From: JBCCJA01 sp039045975
GTDB taxonomy: Bacteria > Planctomycetota > Planctomycetia > Planctomycetales > Planctomycetaceae
Reading direction: 5' to 3'
Length of the DNA: 64,000 bases
Assembly (NCBI GenBank): GCA_039045975.1
Contig: JBCCJA010000002.1
Span: 81,292 to 145,291 of the forward strand
The first letter of the stretch is position 1. Each line of letters starts with the position of its first letter. The notes under the pieces were generated by a model. That model saw nothing but the letters and a program-made list of their open reading frames with translations. It ran no database searches and was not told where the DNA came from. Below are positions 1 to 7,149 of this stretch, in pieces. A program made the position numbers and the translations under genes.

Positions 1-249
1 CGACGCACCGCTCTCGGCCGCGACCGTGACGATGCCGGCGGCATCGGCCGTTGACGCGGCGTCTTGCGGGGCCGACGGCGATCCGGTTGCGTCCGCGATC
101 GTCTCGTTCGCGACCTCCGAAATCTCGGCCGAGCCGGCTTCGGCAAGCGTCTCGCGGCGGTGTTGGTCCCACTTCGTGTAGACCAGCACGCCGAACACGC
201 CGACGAGCAACAGCATCAGCCCTACGCCGATCTTCGTCTCGGTCGCCAT
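1..249 (-). CDS. Single-TM protein downstream of rsmH, cut by window edge
   Basis: This is the N-terminal 83 residues of a minus-strand gene that runs off the left edge. It starts with ATG at 249. After five residues comes one hydrophobic segment (about residues 7-23, GVGLMLLLVGVFGVLVY), then a charged stretch and an Ala/Ser/Thr/Glu-rich linker. The topology is therefore a short cytoplasmic N-terminus, one membrane anchor and a probably extracytoplasmic remainder. It lies 38 bp after the rsmH stop and is probably cotranscribed with it. In most bacteria that position belongs to ftsL, but no FtsL heptad pattern is visible in the part seen. A membrane-anchored peptidoglycan-binding (for example LysM) protein is another possibility. 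The function is not assignable without the missing C-terminus. Confidence 0.7.
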   Translation of the reverse strand, partial: MATETKIGVGLMLLLVGVFGVLVYTKWDQHRRETLAEAGSAEISEVANETIADATGSPSAPQDAASTADAAGIVTVAAESGAS

Positions 250-287
250 CGGTCGCCTCCTGCGTCGACTCGCGTGTTGCGATCGGG

Positions 288-1193
288 TCAGTCGGGCCCG
301 CCGCGGGTCGCGACCCGCAACTTCGCCGAACGGGCCCGCGGGTTGGCCCGGACCTCCGCCGGGCGTCCCGTGATCGGTTTCGGCGAGGTTATCGTCCAAA
401 CGCCGGAATCGCGGAATGCCGATTTCACGATCCGGTCTTCCAGCGAATGGAAAGATATGACGGCGAGCCGGCCGCCGGGCCGCAAGATCTGGGGGGCGAC
501 GTCGCTCAGGAACCGCTCCAGCCGGCCGAGTTCGTCGTTGACGGCGATCCGCAACGCCTGGAACGCCTGCGTCGCCGGGTGTCGGCCGGGTGACGCCGTG
601 TGCGACGAGGCCGCCGCGACGGTCTCGGCGAAGTGTCGGGCCGACGTGATCGGCCGCGCGGTGAATATCCGCTCTGCTAGCCGGCGGGCGGCCGGGATTT
701 CGCCATATTTCTCAAGCCATGCGGTCAGCGTCGCGACATCGACTTCGTCGAGAAGTGTCGCGGCCGGCTTGGCGGCCGAGGTGTCGAAACGCAGGTCGAA
801 CGGGCCCTCGCTGTCGAAACGGAAGCCGCGGCTGTCGTCGGAGATCTGATCGGACGAGTACCCGAGGTCGAGCAGCGCCGCGTCGATCCGGCCGATCGCG
901 GCGTCCGGTAACGCCTCGGCGATCTCGTCGTACGGGCGGTGATACAGCTCGAAGTCGGCGTCGCCGGCGTCGGCTAGTCGTGTTTCGGCAAACCCGAGCA
1001 TCATCGGGTCGCGGTCGAAGCCGAATAGTTTCCCGTCCGGGCCGAGCCGGCGGGCGATTTCCGCCGCGTGGCCTGCCGCCCCGACGGTGCCGTCGACCAC
1101 GGTGTCGCCCGGTCCGGGGGCGACGGCATGGAGCACCTCGCGGAGTAGGACCGGCTTGTGGACGCTCGCGGACGCGGGCTCGGGTTCGGACAT
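288..1193 (-). CDS. rsmH: 16S rRNA m4C1402 methyltransferase RsmH (MraW)
   Basis: RsmH is the SAM-dependent N4-methyltransferase acting on C1402 of 16S rRNA in the cytoplasm. The 301-residue product has the N-terminal HKPVLLREVL motif, a SAM-binding loop at residues 34-42 (DGTVGAAGH, where many relatives have GxGGH), DLGYSSDQ, the family block HPATQAFQALRIAVNDEL, and FHSLEDRIVK near the C-terminus. The frame stays open upstream to 1514, but homology begins just after the ATG at 1193, so that start is used. No strong Shine-Dalgarno is visible; the leader instead carries competing GC hairpins (1209-1255). The gene is followed 38 bp later by a single-TM protein. mraZ is not present upstream, where a glycosyltransferase lies, so this looks like a remnant of the dcw cluster. 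Confidence 0.95.
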   Translation of the reverse strand: MSEPEPASASVHKPVLLREVLHAVAPGPGDTVVDGTVGAAGHAAEIARRLGPDGKLFGFDRDPMMLGFAETRLADAGDADFELYHRPYDEIAEALPDAAIGRIDAALLDLGYSSDQISDDSRGFRFDSEGPFDLRFDTSAAKPAATLLDEVDVATLTAWLEKYGEIPAARRLAERIFTARPITSARHFAETVAAASSHTASPGRHPATQAFQALRIAVNDELGRLERFLSDVAPQILRPGGRLAVISFHSLEDRIVKSAFRDSGVWTITSPKPITGRPAEVRANPRARSAKLRVATRGGPD

Positions 1194-1208
1194 CCGAGCA
1201 GTCTTGCC

Positions 1209-1255
1209 GGCCGCGGGGCAGAACGCACATCCCCGCGGCCGTCGTGGCCGCGGGG
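1209..1255 (-). promoter_or_regulatory. Mutually exclusive GC hairpins in rsmH leader
   Basis: Three 10-base blocks can pair in two ways. The block at 1231-1240 is perfectly complementary both to 1209-1218 (12-nt loop) and to 1246-1255 (5-nt loop). On the rsmH transcript the promoter-proximal hairpin (1255-1231) would compete with the distal one (1240-1209), which ends about 15 nt before the ATG at 1193. That layout resembles an attenuator or a translational block. No T-tract follows. Function is inferred from pairing only. Confidence 0.4.
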
Positions 1256-1431
1256 GGCTGCGTGGGTCGACCCCGGCTTGGGGGGCGGGGCGACCGAGGA
1301 CCGAAGGTCCGTCACGTACCGCTCGCCCGGGAGCGATACAGCCGAACACCGACACTCCGTCGTCGATCGGGTCGCGGGCGTGACACGCCGCAACGTCCGG
1401 CCGGCGAACCGTACTGGGCCTCCGAAACGGG

Positions 1432-2568
1432 TCAAGAGGGAGGCCGCTGCTTCGCCCGGCTCGGTCGGGATTCTGCGTCGAGGAGGGCCTCAAAAAGCGA
1501 CACGTACGCGTCAAAGACGCCGTCCCAGGAATGCCGTTCGCGGACGTATCTTGTTGCCTCGGTTGATTTTGAGGTGAAATCGGGGCTTCCGTTCAGGAGC
1601 CCGGACAAAACTTTCGCGAATTTCTGCGGCGACCGGCCGGAGACGACCGTGCCACGCTCGTCGGCGTCTCCGAGAAGTTCGCGAACGCCCTCGACGTCGG
1701 CCGCGACGACCGGACAGCCGGAGGCCATCGCCTCCAGGACGACGTTCGGCATGCCCTCCCAGCGTGACGTGAGCAGGAACGCCTCGGCGGAGCGGTACAG
1801 CGTCGGGAGGTCATCGCGCCGGCCGGGCAACGCGACGCGGTCCCGCAGGCCCTTCGCGGCGATCATTGCTTCGAGCTCCGGGCGGAGCGGGCCCTCGCCG
1901 ACCATCAGCAGCCCGACGTCGCCGACGCCGGACGCGACCGCAGCGAATATCTCGATCGCGAGTTGCGGGTCCTTCTGCGGGTCGAGCCGGCCGGCCCAGA
2001 GCAGAAACCGTGGCGGAGCGAATCCGAGGTCGCGGGGAAAGATCGGCGAGGCCGACTCGTACCGCTCAAGATCGACCCCGTTCGGGATCGTGACCAGTTT
2101 CGATGCCGGCAAGCCGCCGCGGACGCGGGCGTCTTCGGCGACCGCTCGGCTCACGCAGACGTGTCGGTCGACCAGGCGGTCGGTCAGGCGATCGAGGAGC
2201 AAGCGCATGCGTCCACGGCGTTCGGCGACCCGGATTCCGCTGCAGACGACGCCTACGCCCGCGGCCCGCGCCGCGATCCTTCCGATGATGTTCCCGTGAA
2301 ACAGGAACGACTGGACGACGTCGGGGCGGTCCCGTCGCCAGCGACCGACCAGGCGCGCGAAGACGACCGGCAGATTCCATTTCGTCAGACCGAGACAGTC
2401 GGTCTCGATACCATGCCGGCGGAGTTCGTCGACGAGCTCGCCCCCGCCGGCGAGGGCGACGACCGAGACCCGCCGGCCCCGCTCGTGCAGACCGGTCGCG
2501 ATGCGGGCGAGCGCCCGCTCGGCCCCGCCGGAATCGAGTTCGGTGATGCAAAAGGCGACGTGCGGCAA
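1432..2568 (-). CDS. GT4-family glycosyltransferase
   Basis: A 378-residue retaining glycosyltransferase of the GT-B fold, GT4 family, probably adding a sugar from a nucleotide-sugar donor to a cell-surface glycan at the inner face of the membrane. The N-terminus carries the GT4 signature SGGAERALARIA. The C-terminal half has LLWAGRLDPQKDP and the donor-binding E-x7-E stretch WEGMPNVVLEAMASGCPVV near residue 270. Homology starts at once, and the only usable initiator I see is TTG at 2568. The gene is divergent from queA with only 24 bp between starts, so the two 5' regions must share a very small promoter space, or the promoters lie inside the neighbouring genes. Substrate cannot be told from sequence. 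Confidence 0.88.
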   Translation of the reverse strand: MPHVAFCITELDSGGAERALARIATGLHERGRRVSVVALAGGGELVDELRRHGIETDCLGLTKWNLPVVFARLVGRWRRDRPDVVQSFLFHGNIIGRIAARAAGVGVVCSGIRVAERRGRMRLLLDRLTDRLVDRHVCVSRAVAEDARVRGGLPASKLVTIPNGVDLERYESASPIFPRDLGFAPPRFLLWAGRLDPQKDPQLAIEIFAAVASGVGDVGLLMVGEGPLRPELEAMIAAKGLRDRVALPGRRDDLPTLYRSAEAFLLTSRWEGMPNVVLEAMASGCPVVAADVEGVRELLGDADERGTVVSGRSPQKFAKVLSGLLNGSPDFTSKSTEATRYVRERHSWDGVFDAYVSLFEALLDAESRPSRAKQRPPS

Positions 2569-2592
2569 AGGTGCGAGACGGCAGAGACGGCA

Positions 2593-3690
2593 ATGACGAG
2601 CGACGACCCCGGGGTCGCGGACCCGCGTGACGACGACCTTTCGGCGTACGATTATGAGTTACCGGCCGAACGTATCGCGACCCGGCCGCCGGCCGACCGC
2701 GACGGCGGCAGACTGCTGACGCTGCCGCGGGACGGCGGTCCCTGCGGACACCGTTCCGTCCGCGACCTGCCGGAGTTGCTCTCGCCCGGCGACGTGCTTG
2801 TGCTCAACGACAGCCGGGTGCTGAAGGCACGGCTGTTCGGCGTGCGGACCGAGACGGGCGGGCGGTGGGAGGGACTGTTCCTCGACGCGCCCGGCGACGG
2901 TCTGTGGCGGCTGATGAGCCGCACGAAAGGCAAGATCCGGCCGGGAGAGACGGTCACCTTGCGGGGCACCGACGCCGGCGACGGCGATCCTCTCCGTCTC
3001 GAATTCCGCGAGAAGGAGCGGGACGGCGTGTGGCGGGCCGCGCCGACGATCCCCGGAGCGGCCGAAACGCTCCTCGACGCGTTCGGGCATACCCCGCTAC
3101 CGCCCTACATCCGAGACGGTGTCGCCGACGAGACCGACGACGAGAGGTATCAAACCGTCTATGCGGCCGAAGCCGGGTCGGTCGCGGCGCCGACGGCCGG
3201 GTTGCACTTTACGGAAGACATGCTCGCGCGTTGTCGGTCCCGGGGCGTTTGTGTCGTGAGCGTCACGCTGCATGTCGGTGCGGGCACTTTTAAGCCGATC
3301 TCCGCCGACCGGCTCGCCGACCATCGCATGCATTCGGAGCGTTTCTCGATTTCCGCGGAGACCGGCGCGGCCGTGACTTCTGCAAAAGCAGCCGGCGGAC
3401 GAGTCGTCGCCGTCGGCACGACGGCGACGCGTGTGCTCGAGTCGGCCTGGGACCGGGAACGGCGACTGCTGAAACCGGTCACCTCGGGCGTGACCGATCT
3501 GTTCTTACGGCCCGGCGACGGGCCGCGGTTCGTCGACGGACTGGTGACGAATTTCCATCTGCCGAAGTCGTCGCTGATCGTGCTCGTCGCGGCGTTCGCC
3601 GGTCGGGAGCGGGTGCTCGCCGCCTATCGGGAAGCGATCGAACGCGGCTACCGCTTCTACAGCTACGGCGACGCGTCGCTCGTGCTCTGA
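2593..3690 (+). CDS. queA: S-adenosylmethionine:tRNA ribosyltransferase-isomerase QueA
   Basis: QueA transfers and isomerises the ribosyl moiety of SAM onto preQ1 in the wobble position of tRNA, forming epoxyqueuosine. The 365-residue product has the expected blocks: DYELPAERIATRPPADRDGGRLL at the N-terminus, VLNDSRVLKARLFG, a central EAGSVAAPTAGLHFT near residue 195, and the C-terminal VTNFHLPKSSLIVLVAAFAGRE. ATG at 2593 gives about 17 residues before the conserved start, slightly more than in well-known QueA proteins, which are otherwise about 350 residues. It runs towards hemA, and a hairpin overlaps both stop codons. Confidence 0.96.
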   Translation: MTSDDPGVADPRDDDLSAYDYELPAERIATRPPADRDGGRLLTLPRDGGPCGHRSVRDLPELLSPGDVLVLNDSRVLKARLFGVRTETGGRWEGLFLDAPGDGLWRLMSRTKGKIRPGETVTLRGTDAGDGDPLRLEFREKERDGVWRAAPTIPGAAETLLDAFGHTPLPPYIRDGVADETDDERYQTVYAAEAGSVAAPTAGLHFTEDMLARCRSRGVCVVSVTLHVGAGTFKPISADRLADHRMHSERFSISAETGAAVTSAKAAGGRVVAVGTTATRVLESAWDRERRLLKPVTSGVTDLFLRPGDGPRFVDGLVTNFHLPKSSLIVLVAAFAGRERVLAAYREAIERGYRFYSYGDASLVL

Positions 3691-3716
3691 TCGCGGCTAC
3701 GGCTGCCGCGGATCAG
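3687..3716. terminator. Bidirectional hairpin overlapping queA and hemA stops
   Basis: An imperfect palindrome: left arm 3687-3697, right arm 3705-3716, a 7-nt loop, and 11 base pairs with a single bulged base on the right. It contains the queA stop (3688-3690) and the hemA stop (3713-3715), so it could end transcription from both converging genes. No U-tract is seen on either side. Confidence 0.5.
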
Positions 3717-4987
3717 TCGGAAATCTTAAAGAGCCGCTGAAGTGCCGAGACGAGTGTCGTCGGCGGCCCCGAACGGGCCTCGTCCCGGAGCACTTCGAGC
3801 GGCGGGTGGAGCAATTTATTGACGATCCGCTCGATCGATTTCTCGATCGCGGCCCGGTCGCGGGGCGAAGTCGTCTCCAACCGCGACATGAGCAGTTTGA
3901 CCTCGTCGCGGCGGATCTCGTCCCACTGCGCCCGCAGCCGCGCGACGACCGGCCCGGTCGCGCGGTGATAGATCTGCTGCATGAACTTCCGCGACTCGTC
4001 CTCGATGATCACGCGGGCCCGCTCGACCTCTCGATGCCGCCGGCGACGGTTGCGGTCGCAAGTCGATTTCAGGTCGTCGATGTCGTACAGGAATACGCCG
4101 TCGTCGACCGCGGCGATCCTCGGGTCGAAGTCACGCGGCGAGCCGAGGTCGAGCACGAACATCTGGTGCCGGCTGCAGTCCCGGGCCTTTTTGAACCGCT
4201 CGTAGCTGACGATCGGCTCGGCGGAGCCGGTCGCGGAGACCACGACGTCGGCCGCCGCTAAGTACGTCTCCAAAGCCGAGAACGGGCGGTAGGTTCCGCC
4301 GACGCGGTCGGCCAACGCCTTACCCCGCTCGGCGTTGCGGTTCAGGACGGTGACGTCTTTAGCGCCCTCGTCCGCTAAATAGCGGACCGTTTCCTCGGCC
4401 ATTTCCCCGGCGCCGATCACGACGACGCGTTTGTCGTCGAACCGCGAAAAGATCGAACGGCCGAACTCGCCGACGGCGACGCTCGCGATCGACACCCGCC
4501 CCTCCGCCAGCGACGTCTCCGAGCGGACGCGGGCCGACACGCGGAACGCCATCTGGAACAGCGTGTTCGTCAGCGGCCCGCAGGCGGCCCTGGTGAGCGC
4601 CTCGTCGTACGCCTGTTTGACCTGGGCGACGATCTGCGGCTCGCCGAGCACCATGCTGTCGAGGCTGCAGGCGACCTCGAACAGGTGCCGGACCGCGTCC
4701 GGGCCGCGGGCTTCGAGTAGTTCGTCGGCGAATTCGCGGACGGGAACGCCGTGAAAGTCGGACAGGAACGCGGCGACTTCGTCCTGGCCCGGCAGGTCGT
4801 GCTGTTCGCCGGCGGAATAGACCTCGACGCGGTTGCAGGTCGACAACACGACGTGCTCCGCGGCGGGGAAGCTGTCCCGCAGCGATTCGCAGGCCCGGCC
4901 GATCTGGTCCCGGTCGTTGAACGCGAGGCGTTCGCGGACCGACAGGTCGGCCGAGTGGTGGTTGCAGTAAACGACTCCGACGTCCAT
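3713..4987 (-). CDS. hemA: Glutamyl-tRNA reductase HemA
   Basis: NADPH-dependent reduction of Glu-tRNA(Glu) to glutamate-1-semialdehyde, the first committed step of C5-pathway tetrapyrrole synthesis. The 424-residue protein has the catalytic motif VVLSTCNRVEVY with Cys51 as the expected nucleophile, VLGEPQIVAQVKQAYDEA, the NADPH-binding VVVIGAGEMAEETVRYL, and a C-terminal helical dimerisation region ending in TTLVSALQRLFKISD. Length matches the family. The gene is 88 bp downstream of a cytochrome c assembly/HemX-type membrane protein on the same strand, a common arrangement linking haem synthesis to haem protein maturation. Confidence 0.96.
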   Translation of the reverse strand: MDVGVVYCNHHSADLSVRERLAFNDRDQIGRACESLRDSFPAAEHVVLSTCNRVEVYSAGEQHDLPGQDEVAAFLSDFHGVPVREFADELLEARGPDAVRHLFEVACSLDSMVLGEPQIVAQVKQAYDEALTRAACGPLTNTLFQMAFRVSARVRSETSLAEGRVSIASVAVGEFGRSIFSRFDDKRVVVIGAGEMAEETVRYLADEGAKDVTVLNRNAERGKALADRVGGTYRPFSALETYLAAADVVVSATGSAEPIVSYERFKKARDCSRHQMFVLDLGSPRDFDPRIAAVDDGVFLYDIDDLKSTCDRNRRRRHREVERARVIIEDESRKFMQQIYHRATGPVVARLRAQWDEIRRDEVKLLMSRLETTSPRDRAAIEKSIERIVNKLLHPPLEVLRDEARSGPPTTLVSALQRLFKISD

Positions 4988-5075
4988 CGGCGGCGGCTGG
5001 CTTTCGGTGGAGGACTCCTGGGGCGAGCGTCTTCGCGGTGCTTGTGGCTTCGACAGACTTCAGTGAGTGGCTCGG

Positions 5076-5930
5076 CTACGAGTGCCAACCCGACAGCGAA
5101 ACGCGGCCCCCGGCGAGGACCTGCACGCCGACGATCGTGACGAGCAGCAAGCCGCAGACCAGAACCGTCCGCGTCGCGATGATCCGGCCCGACATGTCGC
5201 TCCCCGATCGGAGCAGCCACAGCAGGAAACCGGTCAACCCGACCCAGCCGGCCGAACCGGCCAAGACGAGCGGATCGAACCACGACAACGCCGTCACGCG
5301 TTCGCTGACGGCCCCGAGGGCGGCGCCCGCCGCGAGGCCGAGTGCGAGCAGGATCACCGCGCTGATCATCGCATAGCGGTTCCAGCGGGCGAGCTGTTCG
5401 AGGCTGAACATCGCCATGTCCGAGGCCGGCGTCAGCCGCTTCGACTTCAAGCGGCGGTGCTGGGCCAAATACATCAGGCTCGACGCCAACCCGCCGAGGA
5501 CGGCCGCGATACCGAACAGGATCAACGCCGCGTGCAGGATCGCCCAACGCTTCGTCGCGAGTGTCAGCTCGTATTCCGTCGAGCTGGGCGTCGGCCCGGC
5601 CGTCAGCAGCGAAGCCCCGATCAGCAGCAGGACCGTCGGGATCAGGAAAATTCCGATCGCCGGGCGGTCGTCGAGCAACGCCAGCACGAGCCCGGCGACG
5701 CTCATCACCCACGCCAGGACGAGTATCCAGTCTTGGGCCGAGCTGAGCAGCGGCGGCAGGCCGGCTTCGGAACTCTGACGCAGGAGGAACAGCGTGTGTG
5801 CGAACACCCCGGCCGCGATGAAACCGAGCACGACGACACGCAACGCCGCCCACCCGCGGACGAGGCGGGCCGACTCCGCCGCGAACGCGACGACGTAACT
5901 GGCGAAGAAACAGAAAACGGTGACGTTCAT
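5076..5930 (-). CDS. Cytochrome c assembly (CcsA/HemX-type) membrane protein
   Basis: An integral membrane protein of 284 residues with about eight hydrophobic segments spread over its length, for example MNVTVFCFFASYVVAFAAES at the start and VLVCGLLLVTIVGVQVL near the end. The size, the segment pattern and the position directly upstream of hemA fit the CcsA/HemX family (cytochrome c assembly protein domain), which handles haem at the membrane during c-type cytochrome maturation or affects HemA levels. A WAILHAALILFGIAAVLGG segment supplies a conserved-type histidine that could ligate haem. It starts 34 bp after the stop of the sigma-54 activator gene. I infer the family from topology and neighbours; the haem-handling role is not proven. 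Confidence 0.75.
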   Translation of the reverse strand: MNVTVFCFFASYVVAFAAESARLVRGWAALRVVVLGFIAAGVFAHTLFLLRQSSEAGLPPLLSSAQDWILVLAWVMSVAGLVLALLDDRPAIGIFLIPTVLLLIGASLLTAGPTPSSTEYELTLATKRWAILHAALILFGIAAVLGGLASSLMYLAQHRRLKSKRLTPASDMAMFSLEQLARWNRYAMISAVILLALGLAAGAALGAVSERVTALSWFDPLVLAGSAGWVGLTGFLLWLLRSGSDMSGRIIATRTVLVCGLLLVTIVGVQVLAGGRVSLSGWHS

Positions 5931-5964
5931 CGGTCGTCGCGGGCGTCTGTCCGGGGCTCGGGCG

Positions 5965-6996
5965 TCAGGCGACGCCGTCCAGATGATACTCCTCGATCTT
6001 TTTATGCAGGGTATTGCGATTGATCCCTAGTTTTGTCGCCGCTTTCGTCTGGACGCCGCGTGTCCCGCGGAGGACTTCGGCGATCAGCTCCCGCTCGGCC
6101 AGGCCGACGATGCTGTCGTGCAGGCGGCCCTCTTCGCCGACCTCGCGGATCGCCCGGCAGACGAACGCCCGCGTCTCCTCGTCGAGTGACCGGTTACGCC
6201 CGCCGGCGACGCGGGGCGGCTCAAGCCCGCGGACGTGCGGCGGCAGCAGGTTCGCACCGATCGCGGGGCCGTCGCAGAGGATGACGGCCCGTTCGACATA
6301 GTTTTGCAGCTCGCGGACGTTCCCGGGCCAGTCGTAAGCGTCGAAGATCTTTAGCACCTCGTCCGAAATCGACGGGATCGGCTTACGGTTCCGGTCGGCG
6401 TATTGCGCCGCGAAAAACGAGGTCAATTCCGCGAGGTCTTCCCTGCGTTCCCGCAGCGGCGGGATGTCGATCGGGAGCACGTTGAGGCGGTAATACAGAT
6501 CCTCGCGGAACCGTCCGGCGTCGATTTCGTCGAGCAATTCTCGGTTCGTCGCCGCGACGATGCGGCAGTCGATCTTGTTCGTCCGTGTGTCGCCGACCCG
6601 TTCGAATTCCTGCTCCTGCAGGACACGGAGCAGTTTGACCTGCAGCTTGTGGCTGACCGAATTGATCTCGTCGAGAAAGATCGTGCCGGTGTGCGCCGCT
6701 TCGAATCGGCCGGTCCGGTTTTCGACGGCACTGGTGAAGGCGCCTTTGACGTGGCCGAAGAGCTCGCTCTCGAGCAGGCTTTCGTTGAGGGCGCCGCAAT
6801 TGACGCGGACGAACGGGCCGGACGCCCGAGAACTCAGTTCGTGGACCGCCCGCGCGACCAGTTCCTTGCCCGTGCCGGTCTCGCCGGTGACGAGCACCGT
6901 TGCCGAGGTCGGAGCGATCTGCCGGGTCAGGTCGTAGACGGCCCGCATGCCGGGGCCGTCGCCGATCATGCCTAAGAAGCTGGCACCGCTGTGCAT
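5965..6996 (-). CDS. Sigma-54-type AAA+ activator with GAFTSA loop, Fis HTH
   Basis: A 343-residue enhancer-binding protein of PspF-like layout: no N-terminal sensory domain, an AAA+ domain from the start, and a C-terminal Fis-type helix-turn-helix (KAATKLGINRNTLHKKIEEY). Visible motifs are Walker A GETGTGKE (38-45), Walker B GTIFLDEI (104-111), and the arginine-finger region FREDLYYRLNVLPIDIPPLRER. The loop that contacts sigma-54, normally GAFTGA, reads GAFTSA at residues 85-90. Family members hydrolyse ATP to open sigma-54 promoter complexes. Without a receiver or GAF domain, control must come from a partner protein or from expression. It lies between the exported receiver-like protein gene (upstream) and the CcsA/HemX-type gene (downstream). 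Confidence 0.93.
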   Translation of the reverse strand: MHSGASFLGMIGDGPGMRAVYDLTRQIAPTSATVLVTGETGTGKELVARAVHELSSRASGPFVRVNCGALNESLLESELFGHVKGAFTSAVENRTGRFEAAHTGTIFLDEINSVSHKLQVKLLRVLQEQEFERVGDTRTNKIDCRIVAATNRELLDEIDAGRFREDLYYRLNVLPIDIPPLRERREDLAELTSFFAAQYADRNRKPIPSISDEVLKIFDAYDWPGNVRELQNYVERAVILCDGPAIGANLLPPHVRGLEPPRVAGGRNRSLDEETRAFVCRAIREVGEEGRLHDSIVGLAERELIAEVLRGTRGVQTKAATKLGINRNTLHKKIEEYHLDGVA

Positions 6997-7149
6997 GGTG
7001 GGAGAAGTCGTCGCTGGGTACCGATCGCCATGCCTCGGGCACGGCGATCTTGCCTATGTTTTCGGCATCTTAACGTCGTGCGAGCCCGTTTTGCAGGCGT
7101 TGGCCGGCGATGTCGGGGGTCTCCCGGGAAAATTCGCTGAAAATCGCCA

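Noticed and set aside
288..1193. GAAGH in the RsmH SAM loop as loss of function
   Set aside because: All other RsmH blocks are intact and Gly-to-Ala at this loop position can be tolerated. I saw no second defect.
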